Assembly (NCBI GenBank): GCA_022841915.1
Contig: JALHQN010000030.1
Span: forward strand, 1-42,388
Source: Burkholderiales bacterium
GTDB taxonomy: Bacteria > Pseudomonadota > Gammaproteobacteria > Burkholderiales > WYBJ01
Length of the DNA: 42,388 nucleotides
Direction: 5' to 3'
Shown: piece by piece, positions 25,125-33,314 of the stretch
Position numbering within the stretch: position 1 is the stretch's first letter
Layout of the letters: each line of letters opens with the position of its first letter
The notes under the pieces: model-generated
What the model was told of the DNA's origin: nothing
What the model saw: only the letters and a program-made list of their open reading frames with translations
Databases searched by the model: none
Program-made: the position numbers and the translations under genes

Positions 25125-25847
25125 ATGACAAGCAACAAATTCGACAAGGTCGAGGCGCTCGTCTTCGACGTCTTCGGCACCGTCGTCGATTGGCGCGGCA
25201 GCATCATCCGCCAGGGCAAGGCCTTCTCGCAGCGCCGGGGCATCGAGATCGATTGGCCGACCATGGCCGATCGCTGGCGGGCAGGGTATCGTCCGACGAT
25301 GGACAAGATCGCGCGCGGCGAAATCCCGTGGACGCGTTTCCACGACTTCAATCGCGAGCTGCTCGAGCAACTCGTGGGCGAGTTCGGCATCCGCGGGCTC
25401 AGGAACAAGGATCTCGTCGAGTTGAACGACTTCTGGCGACGCCTCGATCCCTGGCCCGATGTCGTGCGCGGATTGAAGCGGCTGAAGAAGCGCTTCGTGA
25501 TCGGCACCCTGTCCAACGGCGACATCCGCACCATGGTCGACATCGCGCGTCATGCGGGACTGCCGTGGGACGTCGTATTCTCGTCGGAGAATTTTCAGCG
25601 CTTCAAGCCCGAAGCCGAGGTGTATCTGGGGGCGGCCAGGCTGCTGGGCGTGAGGCCCGATCGACTCGCTCTGGTCGCTGCGCACAAGAACGACCTGCGG
25701 GCGGCGCGCGCCAACGGCTTGAGAACGGCTTTCGTCGAGCGCCCCAAGGAACATGGCACGACCAAGCGGACCGACGCCGGGCCCGAGCGCTACATCGATC
25801 TGCTCGCCCCGGATTTCAACCAGCTTGCCGATCAGCTCGGCCTCTGA
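25125..25847 (+). CDS. HAD-superfamily hydrolase, haloacid dehalogenase type II group
   Basis: The 240-residue product shows the HAD motifs in order: motif I VFDVFGTVVDW with the nucleophile Asp15 and Thr19, motif II in IGTLSNGDI, motif III in ENFQRFKPEAEVY with the conserved Lys, and motif IV in LVAAHKNDLRAAR. The sequence VFDVFGTVVDWR and the -AHKNDL- ending are typical of the type II L-2-haloacid dehalogenase branch, though many members have no proven dehalogenase activity. The ATG at 25125 has GAAGG in place; the frame is open before it, without homology. Context (crotonase before, SDR after) would suit removal of halogen or another small leaving group in a catabolic route, which is inference. 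Confidence 0.85.
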   Translation: MTSNKFDKVEALVFDVFGTVVDWRGSIIRQGKAFSQRRGIEIDWPTMADRWRAGYRPTMDKIARGEIPWTRFHDFNRELLEQLVGEFGIRGLRNKDLVELNDFWRRLDPWPDVVRGLKRLKKRFVIGTLSNGDIRTMVDIARHAGLPWDVVFSSENFQRFKPEAEVYLGAARLLGVRPDRLALVAAHKNDLRAARANGLRTAFVERPKEHGTTKRTDAGPERYIDLLAPDFNQLADQLGL

Positions 25848-25995
25848 GGGCGGCGCAGTGCTCGCGCTGCGGCGCGATCGGCACCGTGGTTCTCCAGGTG
25901 TACTATCGAATGCGTTCCTGTATTCGCTCGCGCCTGACGCTGATGGCGTCCCGTGCTTGCGTTGAAGCATCATCCAACGAGTGAGGAGAGACAAC

Positions 25996-26964
25996 ATGCA
26001 TCTCATGGGAAGAGCAGCGGTCGTGACGGGCGCCGGGCGCGGCATAGGTCGCGAGGTGGCCCTGGAGTTGGCGCGTCAGGGTGCCAGCGTGGTGGTCAAC
26101 GATCCGGGCCTCGGGCGGGGCGGCGAGAAGACCGAGGAGCGGCCCGCCGACGAGGTGGTGGCCGAAATTCAGCGCATGGGCGGCAAGGCGGTCGCCAACT
26201 ACGATTCGGTCTCCGACTACCTCAAAGCCGGTCTGATGATCAATCAGTGCATCGACACCTACGGCAAGATCGACATCCTGGTCAACGTCGCCGGCAACCT
26301 GCGCGAGCGCATGATCTGGAACATGTCCGAGGACGATTTCGACGCCGTGGTCACGACGCACCTGAAGGGACACTGGAACATGTCCCATCATGCGGTGAAG
26401 GCGATGCGTCAGGTCGGTCACGGCCGCATCGTCAACTTCTCTTCCGATGCCTTCAAGGGGTCGGTCGGCCAGTGCAATTACGCCGCGTCCAAGGCGGGCA
26501 TCATCGGCCTCACGCGTTCGATCGCCAAAGAGACCGCCAAGTACGGCATCACCTGCAATGCGATCTGCCCCTCGGCCGATACGCGCATGACGGTCAACGA
26601 TGCGGTGAAGGAGAATCGCCGCCGTCGCTACGAGGCGGGTCTGCTGACCAAAGCTCAGTACGAGCGCACGCTGTTGCCTCGCGGGCCTGAGTACATCGCA
26701 CCGATGGTGGTGTATCTGTGCACGGACGAAGCCGACCAGATCAGCGGCCAGGTATTCCACGTCGAGCGCGGCGCGATCCACACGTACTACTTCGGAGAAG
26801 AGTACAAGTGGCTGCACAAGGGCGACGACGGCATGTTTACCGTCGACGAGCTGATGGAAACCGTGCCCGGCACCCTCATGAACGGCATCGTCCCCGTCGT
26901 GCCGCCGGTGAAGATGGCCGATGCGGTGAAGGCCGGCGAAGCCAAGGAAAAGAAGGCCGGCTGA
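25996..26964 (+). CDS. SDR-family oxidoreductase with long C-terminal extension
   Basis: The 322-residue product has the NAD(P) motif VTGAGRGIGREVALEL, VNDPGLGRGGEKTEERPADE (an insertion typical of the 17-beta-HSD4/FabG-like hydroxyacyl branch), the NVAGN motif, and a complete catalytic set: Ser in VNFSSDAF and Tyr/Lys in NYAASKAG. The last 70 residues after the usual end contain YYFGEEYKWLHKGDDG and a Lys/Ala-rich tail and have no known function. It probably oxidises a 3-hydroxyacyl-CoA or a similar alcohol. ATG 25996 is chosen over GTG 25981 because GAGGAGAG lies between them. The neighbours are HAD upstream and Ldh downstream on the same strand. Confidence 0.88.
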   Translation: MHLMGRAAVVTGAGRGIGREVALELARQGASVVVNDPGLGRGGEKTEERPADEVVAEIQRMGGKAVANYDSVSDYLKAGLMINQCIDTYGKIDILVNVAGNLRERMIWNMSEDDFDAVVTTHLKGHWNMSHHAVKAMRQVGHGRIVNFSSDAFKGSVGQCNYAASKAGIIGLTRSIAKETAKYGITCNAICPSADTRMTVNDAVKENRRRRYEAGLLTKAQYERTLLPRGPEYIAPMVVYLCTDEADQISGQVFHVERGAIHTYYFGEEYKWLHKGDDGMFTVDELMETVPGTLMNGIVPVVPPVKMADAVKAGEAKEKKAG

Positions 26965-27089
26965 GCCCGGCTCGGCTGCGGGCGGCGCAAGGCCGTCCGC
27001 ATGTTCCCGATGAGCGAGCATGCGCCACGTTTTCGGCGCGCGGCGCTACACTGCGTGTTCGGCCGACCCATCCCCAGGAGGAGCATGTC

Positions 27090-28139
27090 ATGCCTGTCTT
27101 CGCCGTCGAACCCCTGACTCACAACGCCACCGTGCTGCTCAAGGCCGCAGGTGCGAGCGAACACGAAGCGATCACCGTCGCCCGCGGCTGCGTCGGGGCC
27201 AACCTCGCAGGTCACGACAGCCACGGCGTGATCGCGATTCCTACCTACATCGACCGCATCGCCAAGGGGCATATCGTCCCGGGCGCGAAGTTCGACATCC
27301 TGAGCGAGACCCCGACCACCATGGTGATCGACGGCAATTGGGGCTTCGGCTTCGTCGTCGCCGAGCGCGCGATGCAGCTCACCATCGAGAAGGCGCGCAA
27401 GTTCAACGTCGCCGCCACCACGGTGCACCGGCAAAGCCATATCGGTCGCGTCGCCGCATATCCGATGCTTGCCGCGAAGCAGGGCATGATCGCGCTCATG
27501 ACAGCCGATTCCGGACGTTCGCCGAAGGCAGTTGCGCCCTTCGGCGGGCGTGAGGCTCGTCTGGGCACCAATCCGATTTCGATCGCCGTGCCCTCCGACC
27601 TGCCCGCGCCGTTCGTGATCGACATGGCGACCTCGGGGGTGGCCGTGGGCAAGATCAAGTTGGCCGAGGCGCGAGGCGACGCGATTCCCGAGGGCTGGAT
27701 CCTGGACAAGAACGGCAATCCCACCACCGACCCGGCTGACTACAGCCGCGGCGGCATCCTGCTCCCCTTGGGTGGCGCCGAAGGCCACAAGGGCTACGGG
27801 CTGTCGGCGATCGTGGAGATTCTCTCGGGCATTCTGCCGGGGCTGGGTTTCGGGGTCGAACCGACCGGGCGCCACAACGACGGCTGCTTCATCGCATGCT
27901 TCAACGTCGCGGCTTTGCGCGACTTGGCGACGTTCAAACAGGAGATCGCGGACTTCGCCGCCTATTTGAAGTCGACCCCGCCGTCGCAGGGCTTCACCGA
28001 AGTGCTCTATCCGGGCGAGATCGAGTGGCGTCGCGAGCAGGAGCGTTCGAAGAACGGCATCGAAGTCGACGACAAGACATGGAAGGCGATGCTGGCGCTG
28101 GCCGAGAAATTCGGCGTGTCGCAGCAATTCCACACCTGA
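27090..28139 (+). CDS. Ldh-family (malate/L-lactate/sulfolactate-type) NAD(P)-dependent dehydrogenase
   Basis: The 349-residue product is of the LDH2/MDG2 type, unrelated to classical lactate dehydrogenase. Landmarks are NLAGHDSHGVIAIPTYI, MVIDGNWGFGFVVAERAM, the catalytic-His region HRQSHIGRVAAYPMLA, LGTNPISIAVPS, and the glycine-rich LPLGGAEGHKGYGLS. The family oxidises 2-hydroxy acids such as malate, sulfolactate or ureidoglycolate. Its ATG at 27090 follows AGGAGGAG. It ends the four-gene run that starts with the crotonase and converges with a Bug gene. A 2-hydroxy acid made by the HAD protein from a 2-haloacid would be a natural substrate; this link is inferred, not shown. Confidence 0.88.
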   Translation: MPVFAVEPLTHNATVLLKAAGASEHEAITVARGCVGANLAGHDSHGVIAIPTYIDRIAKGHIVPGAKFDILSETPTTMVIDGNWGFGFVVAERAMQLTIEKARKFNVAATTVHRQSHIGRVAAYPMLAAKQGMIALMTADSGRSPKAVAPFGGREARLGTNPISIAVPSDLPAPFVIDMATSGVAVGKIKLAEARGDAIPEGWILDKNGNPTTDPADYSRGGILLPLGGAEGHKGYGLSAIVEILSGILPGLGFGVEPTGRHNDGCFIACFNVAALRDLATFKQEIADFAAYLKSTPPSQGFTEVLYPGEIEWRREQERSKNGIEVDDKTWKAMLALAEKFGVSQQFHT

Positions 28140-28278
28140 GGTACGAGGGCGGCGGGCGACGCGTGCGACGCGTGCGCCGCAGGGTCGAGCCCTCGAGGAC
28201 TGACCTCGCGCCGATGACTTCCATGCCGTCGCGAGCGTCGCCGAAGCCGCCCGTAGGTGCGGCCTCGGCGATCTTGGA

Positions 28279-29262
28279 TCATTCCATCTTGATGTTGGCT
28301 TCCTTGATGATCGCGGCAAAGCGAGCCACGTCGTCCCGGATGAGCTTCGTCACTTGCTCGGGGATGGAGATGAGGGGTTCCGAGGCCTGCTTGGAGAGGT
28401 ATTGCTTGACGTCGGGCAGGGTCAGTATGGAGGCGACTTCCTTCGACATCTTGTCGATGACGGGCTTCGGCGTTCCGGTCGGAGCGACGATGCCGAACCA
28501 TCCGCCCGGGTTGAAATTGGGCAAGCCTGCCTCGGCGAATGTCGGCACCTCGGGTAGCGCGGCCGCCCGCGTCTCGCCTGAAACGGCGAACGCCTTCATC
28601 TTGCCGGCGTTGATGTGTGCGATGACCGAGATCGGTACCTGAAAGGAGAGATCGACCCGGCCGGCCAGCAGATCGGTCTGCAGCGACCCCGATCCCTTGT
28701 AAGGGATGTGGTTCGCTTTCACACCCATCATCAGTGCGAATCGTGCGCCCGAAAGATGGGTGTTTGCACCGATGCCCGAGGATGCATAGGACACGTTGCC
28801 CGAACGCCCCTTGTACCAGGCGATGAATTCCTTCAGGTTGTTCGACGGATTCGTCGGCGGCGTGACCAGCACGAAGCGCGAGGTCGCGATCGTGGCGACT
28901 CCGGTGAAGTCCTTGAGGACGTTGTAGGGAATCTTCGGAATGAGGCTGGGTGTGGTCAGCAGCGCCGTGGAGGCGAGCAGGATGGTGTAGCCGTCCGCCG
29001 GCGCCTTCGCGACGGCTTCGGTGCCGATGATGGTGTTCCCGCCGGGCCGGTTGTCGATCACGACCGACACGCCCCAGCGCTCGGCGAGCTTGGCGCCTGC
29101 CATGCGTGCCATGGGATCGGTGCTGCCGCCGGGCGGATAGGGCACGACGAAACGGATGGGCTTGTTGGGGTAGGTGTCCTGCTGTGCGCTCGCCGAACAG
29201 GTGAACGCGGCAAGCAGGCACAGCGACAGGGCGCGTCCGAAGACGGCGGAATGCTTCTGCAT
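28279..29262 (-). CDS. Bug/TctC-family tripartite transporter solute receptor
   Basis: The 327-residue product has a signal peptide (SLCLLAAFTCSASAQ) and the Bug hallmarks IRFVVPYPPGGSTDPMARM, VIDNRPGGNTIIG, APADGYTILL, VSYASSGIGANTHLSG and NHIPYKGSGSLQTDLLAG. ATG 29262 has GAGAGGAG upstream. It converges with the Ldh gene (139 bases between stops, with two ACGCGT-containing repeats there) and diverges from the second crotonase gene, with which it may share a control region. No membrane partners are present. The ligand is probably the organic acid handled by one of these neighbours. Confidence 0.9.
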   Translation of the reverse strand: MQKHSAVFGRALSLCLLAAFTCSASAQQDTYPNKPIRFVVPYPPGGSTDPMARMAGAKLAERWGVSVVIDNRPGGNTIIGTEAVAKAPADGYTILLASTALLTTPSLIPKIPYNVLKDFTGVATIATSRFVLVTPPTNPSNNLKEFIAWYKGRSGNVSYASSGIGANTHLSGARFALMMGVKANHIPYKGSGSLQTDLLAGRVDLSFQVPISVIAHINAGKMKAFAVSGETRAAALPEVPTFAEAGLPNFNPGGWFGIVAPTGTPKPVIDKMSKEVASILTLPDVKQYLSKQASEPLISIPEQVTKLIRDDVARFAAIIKEANIKME

Positions 29263-29427
29263 GGTGACTCCTCTCTTGAATGCGCTACCGCCTTGCGTTA
29301 CAGCATGCCAGTAGGCTCGGCGAGACGCTGAGCGGGAGTATCAGTGGCGGCGCGGGTCGGGTCAATGGGGTAGGCAGCCTCGCCGCGATGCAGCTATGCT
29401 CGACGCACCGAGCCCGAGGAGAATCGC

Positions 29428-30201
29428 ATGGAACTGCAGACAGTGACGCTGACCGTCGCCGACCACATCGCGACGGTGGAGATGAATCGCCCGCCGGTCA
29501 ACGCGCAGAACGCCCAGATGAGGACCGAACTCACCTGGGTGTTCGACACCCTGAGCGATCGGGACGACGTGCGCGTCGCCATCCTCACAGGCACCGGCAA
29601 CATGTTCTCGGCCGGCGCGGACATCAAGGAGCGCCCCTCGGTGGCGAAGGCACCCGGCGACTATCTTCGCCACAACCGCGTGACGCGCGAGTGCTTCTAC
29701 TCCATCAAGGAGTGCAGCAAGCCTGTGATCGCGGCGGTGAACGGCCCTGCCATGGGCGCGGGCTACGCGCTGATGGTGTTCTGCGACATCATGCTCGCGT
29801 CGGACAACGCCTTCGTCAGCATGCCTGAGATCGATGTCGGTCTCTCCGGCGGGGCGCGCATGCTGATGGAACTGTTTCCGAAGTCGAAAGCGCGGCGGAT
29901 GTTCTTCACGGGGCATCGCGTGACGGCGCAGGAGCTCTATCGCATGGGCGTGATCGAGGCCTGCGTGCCGCGCGATCAGTTGATGGAGGAGGCGATGAAG
30001 ATCGCGCGCGACATCGCCGCCAAGAGTCCGCTGGCGATGCGCTGGGCCAAGGAGGACGCGAATACCATCGAGGAGATGAGTCTGCGCGATGCCTATCGCT
30101 ACGAGCAGAACATCACCATCGCGCTGTCCAAGACCGAGGACGCGCGCGAGGCGCAAATGGCCTTCATCGAGAAGCGCCCGCCGGTATTCAAGGGGCGGTA
30201 G
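29428..30201 (+). CDS. Enoyl-CoA hydratase/isomerase-family protein
   Basis: The 257-residue product has the crotonase landmarks HIATVEMNRPPVNAQN, ILTGTGNMFSAGADIKE, VNGPAMGAGYALMVFCDI and FVSMPEIDVGLSGGARML. The second catalytic glutamate is kept (in PEIDVG), while the first is replaced by Ala in GAGYALMV. That pattern fits isomerases or other crotonase activities more than a standard hydratase. ATG 29428 follows GAGGAG. It stands alone on its strand between a divergent Bug gene and a convergent heme lipoprotein gene. Confidence 0.88.
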   Translation: MELQTVTLTVADHIATVEMNRPPVNAQNAQMRTELTWVFDTLSDRDDVRVAILTGTGNMFSAGADIKERPSVAKAPGDYLRHNRVTRECFYSIKECSKPVIAAVNGPAMGAGYALMVFCDIMLASDNAFVSMPEIDVGLSGGARMLMELFPKSKARRMFFTGHRVTAQELYRMGVIEACVPRDQLMEEAMKIARDIAAKSPLAMRWAKEDANTIEEMSLRDAYRYEQNITIALSKTEDAREAQMAFIEKRPPVFKGR

Positions 30202-30269
30202 CTCGCGCGGCGAAATCGGGATGCGCCGCATGCCCGCGCCGTTTCTGCAGCGCTGGCTCGCGGAGGTCT

Positions 30270-32444
30270 CTAGCGAGCCAGCGGATCCGGACGCAACTGA
30301 AAGCGCACGACCTTGGGCCGGTTCGAGGTGCCGCCTTCGAGGTGGAACATGGTGCGCGTCGAGTAAGTCGCCCACAACCCGCGACCGCGCCATCCGGTCG
30401 CAGGGTCGTCGATGCGCCCCTCCACCCATTTGGTGAAGAAGCCGATCGGGTAGGGCACGACGAGGTTGACGAACTTGCCGTCGACCAAAGCGAGCAGCGA
30501 ATCGTTGAGGTTGCCCGTGGCGATCGGCACATTGGTGCCGAGTCCGAAGACATCGAACTGATCGACCCAGGTGAAGTAGCTCGATTCCGCGCTGCCCGAT
30601 TCGCTCACGCCCCGAAACTGCGGCCCCGGCAGGGCATGCAGCGTCCAGCCTTCCGGACAGTGCTGGCCGGTGGCGGCCTTCGCGCCGTTGAGCGGCGCCT
30701 TGCATTTGCGCCGATCGAAGCTCGCCAGGTGGCCGCTCGACAGCGAGGCCCAGAAGACGCCGTTGCGATCGATGTCGCCGCCGCGCGGGCCGTAGCCCGG
30801 CAGAGGCGGCTGGTAGATTTCCGTCAGCGCCGTGTTGGTCGCGTCGGCGCCTGGCGCTACGCGAACGACATAACCGGGGAAGCCCAGCGCCGTGCCCCAG
30901 ATCGAGCCGTCGACGGGATTGACGGCGACGCTGTACAAGCCGATGGCGAGGCGCTTGTCCTTCGTCGCGTCGAGAGGCTGATCGGGTTCGACCCAGGCAT
31001 CGCGCTTGCCGTTGCCGTTGGCATCGAGCACGAAGGGTGTCCAGCCTTGGGCCCGGGCTTCGTCGCCGGTCTCCTCGAAGCGTTTGCGATCGAGCCAGCC
31101 CAGCACCTGGTTGCCAGCGCCGCCGCTGCTGGTCCAGAGTGTGTGCATCGCATCTTCGGCGAAGACCAGGTGATGCGTGGAGAAGCACGTGTCGATGAGC
31201 GTGAAGCGCCCGGATGTCGGATCGTACATCGACAAGTGACGAGACGACCCTTGCAGCGGAAAGACGCGTGCCGACGGATGCGCGGAGCCTTGCTTGCAGA
31301 ACGCCGGATTGTCCGCGGGCCGGATGCGGGCGGTGAACCACACCCGCGCGCGCTCGTCCATCATCGGGTTGTGGTTGCTGGTCCGGCTGTCCCAGATCGG
31401 CTTGTCGCCCCAGAAGGGCGACGGCGCCATCGGATCGTCGCGATGAGAAGGGGTCTTGGGATCGCGCACCGGATGCAGGATCTCGCGCACGCTGTTGCGC
31501 ATCGGATCCAGGACGGGAACGAAATCGGTGCTGTTCTCCGGCGATCCGTAGATCGGGCCGTACCGGTTCACGGTCGGCTTGCGCTTGTCGGTGCCGATGA
31601 GATCGTGCAGGTAGGCGGTCGGGCGGCTCCAGTCCCAAAGCGTGAGCACGACATTGCGCTCGATCCCCTGTGGGCGGTTCGGCTTGGTGAAGGGCAATTC
31701 GCCGGCCGCGATGCGATCGGTCCAGTCGGCCCACTGCATCAAGGCGCGTTCGGTGCCCAGGCGGTCGGCCACCGAGATCATGTTCTGCATCGCTTGGCCC
31801 GAGGCGATGCGCCGCGCCCACGCCTGTTGCGACGAACTGTAATGCGTGAAGTCCTTGGGCATCGTTCGGGTCGCCTTGGTGCCGAGCGCATGGCACGACA
31901 TGCAGCCGTTCGTCTTCACGCTGTCGAGCCACTGAGCCTGGCTGCGCATGCCCGGCGCGATACCGTTGCCCTTGGGGCCGGTGCCCGGGAATTCGTTCGC
32001 GCCCGGAATGCCCAGCATCGAATACCAGTAGATCGCGGGATAGTACTCGGCTGCCGCGGCGGGGTTTGGTGCGACAACGGCCTTCAGATCCAGGCGCGTG
32101 CCGGGCATGGCGTCCACTTGCGGGGAGTCCACCAGCCCGTAGCCGCGCACCCAGACGCGGTACTTGGCGCGCGGCAGATCCGGGATCAGGTAGCGGCCGC
32201 GATCGTCGGTCACCACGATCTTGGCAAATTTCGTGGGCAGATCCGTCGTCTCGGCAATCACCCAGACACCCGCCTCCTCGCCCTGCGCGCTACGCACGAC
32301 GCCGCCTAGTCTGTCGTGCCCGATGAGGAACTCGTCCGCCGGCTGCAGGAGGGTCGGCATGCGCAGCGGCTCCTGGCAGCCGGTGAGCAAGGACAACAGA
32401 AGGAGCGTCAGGGCGCGGACTGCGAGGGCGTATGAGGACGACAT
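30270..32444 (-). CDS. Heme-c lipoprotein with carboxypeptidase-regulatory-like domain and propeller-like C-terminus
   Basis: The 724-residue product starts with a lipoprotein signal (LTLLLLSLLTGC, lipid-linked Cys23). A beta-sandwich of the carboxypeptidase regulatory type follows at about residues 45-120 (GGVVRSAQGEEAGVWVI, DDRGRYLIPDLPRAKYRVWV). One heme c site, CMSCH, lies at about residue 180 (VKTNGCMSCHALGTKATRTM). The rest, about 500 residues, contains repeats such as SVAVNPVDGSIWGTALG and GGDIDRNGVFWASLSSG that suggest a beta-propeller related to virginiamycin-lyase-like or NHL proteins. It should sit in the periplasm or on the outer membrane as an electron carrier or redox enzyme. 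The start is ATG 32444, which begins the lipoprotein signal. Upstream on the same strand are GST and CoA-transferase genes. Substrate unknown. Confidence 0.72.
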   Translation of the reverse strand: MSSSYALAVRALTLLLLSLLTGCQEPLRMPTLLQPADEFLIGHDRLGGVVRSAQGEEAGVWVIAETTDLPTKFAKIVVTDDRGRYLIPDLPRAKYRVWVRGYGLVDSPQVDAMPGTRLDLKAVVAPNPAAAAEYYPAIYWYSMLGIPGANEFPGTGPKGNGIAPGMRSQAQWLDSVKTNGCMSCHALGTKATRTMPKDFTHYSSSQQAWARRIASGQAMQNMISVADRLGTERALMQWADWTDRIAAGELPFTKPNRPQGIERNVVLTLWDWSRPTAYLHDLIGTDKRKPTVNRYGPIYGSPENSTDFVPVLDPMRNSVREILHPVRDPKTPSHRDDPMAPSPFWGDKPIWDSRTSNHNPMMDERARVWFTARIRPADNPAFCKQGSAHPSARVFPLQGSSRHLSMYDPTSGRFTLIDTCFSTHHLVFAEDAMHTLWTSSGGAGNQVLGWLDRKRFEETGDEARAQGWTPFVLDANGNGKRDAWVEPDQPLDATKDKRLAIGLYSVAVNPVDGSIWGTALGFPGYVVRVAPGADATNTALTEIYQPPLPGYGPRGGDIDRNGVFWASLSSGHLASFDRRKCKAPLNGAKAATGQHCPEGWTLHALPGPQFRGVSESGSAESSYFTWVDQFDVFGLGTNVPIATGNLNDSLLALVDGKFVNLVVPYPIGFFTKWVEGRIDDPATGWRGRGLWATYSTRTMFHLEGGTSNRPKVVRFQLRPDPLAR

Positions 32445-32543
32445 GCATGCTCCGGGTGCGGATGCGTGTTGATGCAAGGCAGGCGCGCCCGAGCGCGGAT
32501 CGGGTGCCGGACCGTATCGGCCGTACGCGGACCGGGACGGGTG

Positions 32544-32563
32544 CGGGGCCGATGCCGGCCCCG
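32544..32563. terminator. GC-rich hairpin after the glutathione transferase gene
   Basis: An eight-base stem (CGGGGCCG with CGGCCCCG) with loop ATGC starts two bases after the stop codon at 32566. It lacks a T run on the minus strand, so it is at best a pausing or RNA-protecting structure. Confidence 0.3.
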
Positions 32564-32565
32564 GT

Positions 32566-33279
32566 TTACGCCGCGCTCGAGGCGCCCACCCCATCCTTGG
32601 AAACCGCTCGACCCAGCCAGCGCCCGCGCACTACGAGCTGCTCCTGCCACACGGCTTCGAAGTCGGTCACTGTCGAGGCGATGACCGCCGGGTCGGCCAG
32701 CAGCGCATCGCGCCAGGCAGCCAAGTGGGGATAGCGCTCGATGATGTCCAGCGGCTTGAGTCGATTCATGAACGTGAAGCGCTGCAGGAAAGGTGCGTAG
32801 CCGGCATCCACCAGCGACAGCTTGTCGCCGTTGAAATAGGGGCCGTCGTTACCTCGCTTGGCGAGGGCCGCATCCAGCTTGGAGAACGGCTCGGGAATCT
32901 TCTCTTTCTTGGCGTCGAAGATTTCCTGGGAGTTGGCGTAGGACGTGAGCGAAACGGCGATGGCGAACGTCGGCAGGTAGTCGGTCCAGGCGCGGTTGCG
33001 CGCCCGGGCCAGAGGATCCTCTGGCGCCAGGCGCGGCGCGATGGTTTCGTCGAGATACTCGGCGATCGCGTTGGATTCGAACAGCGCTTCCTTGCCGTCG
33101 ATGACGAGCGCCGGCACCTTGCCGTGAGGCGAGATCGCCATGAACCAATCCGGGCGCTTGTCGCGCTCCTGATCGATGTAGGTGATGTCGTAGGCGATCT
33201 GCTTCGCTCGCAGCACGATCGCGGCGCGCTGCACCCACGGACAGGTTCTGAAACTGCACAACATGAACTTCGTGGCCAT
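32566..33279 (-). CDS. Glutathione S-transferase family protein
   Basis: The 237-residue product has a thioredoxin-like N-terminal domain (FMLCSFRTCPWVQRAAIVLR, with Cys13 in a C-P-W motif, then GKVPALVIDGKEALFESNAI, which holds the glutathione-binding cis-Pro and E-S) and an all-helical C-terminal domain with LSLVDAGYAPFLQR. The C-P-W active site resembles omega/beta-type or reductive-dehalogenase GSTs, where Cys forms a mixed disulfide with glutathione. ATG 33279 follows AGGAG. It lies 35 bases after the CoA-transferase gene in the same direction. A role in thiol-dependent removal of a halogen or ether group is possible but inferred. Confidence 0.9.
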   Translation of the reverse strand: MATKFMLCSFRTCPWVQRAAIVLRAKQIAYDITYIDQERDKRPDWFMAISPHGKVPALVIDGKEALFESNAIAEYLDETIAPRLAPEDPLARARNRAWTDYLPTFAIAVSLTSYANSQEIFDAKKEKIPEPFSKLDAALAKRGNDGPYFNGDKLSLVDAGYAPFLQRFTFMNRLKPLDIIERYPHLAAWRDALLADPAVIASTVTDFEAVWQEQLVVRGRWLGRAVSKDGVGASSAA

Positions 33280-33314
33280 GGGTGTCTCCTGCGCCGGTGT
33301 TGCTGGTCGATCGA

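Noticed and set aside
28140-28278. Terminator between the convergent Ldh and Bug genes
   Set aside because: Two ACGCGT blocks can pair, but the stem has a three-by-three internal loop and there is no T run on either side.
26787-28319. Minus-strand open frame opposite the Ldh gene
   Set aside because: Its translation is the typical antisense pattern; the plus-strand Ldh gene has conserved motifs and an AGGAGGAG site.
29362-32309. Long open frames overlapping the crotonase and heme lipoprotein genes on the opposite strands (minus 29362-31932, plus 30342-32309)
   Set aside because: Both are shadows of recognisable genes; no domain motif or ribosome-binding site supports them.
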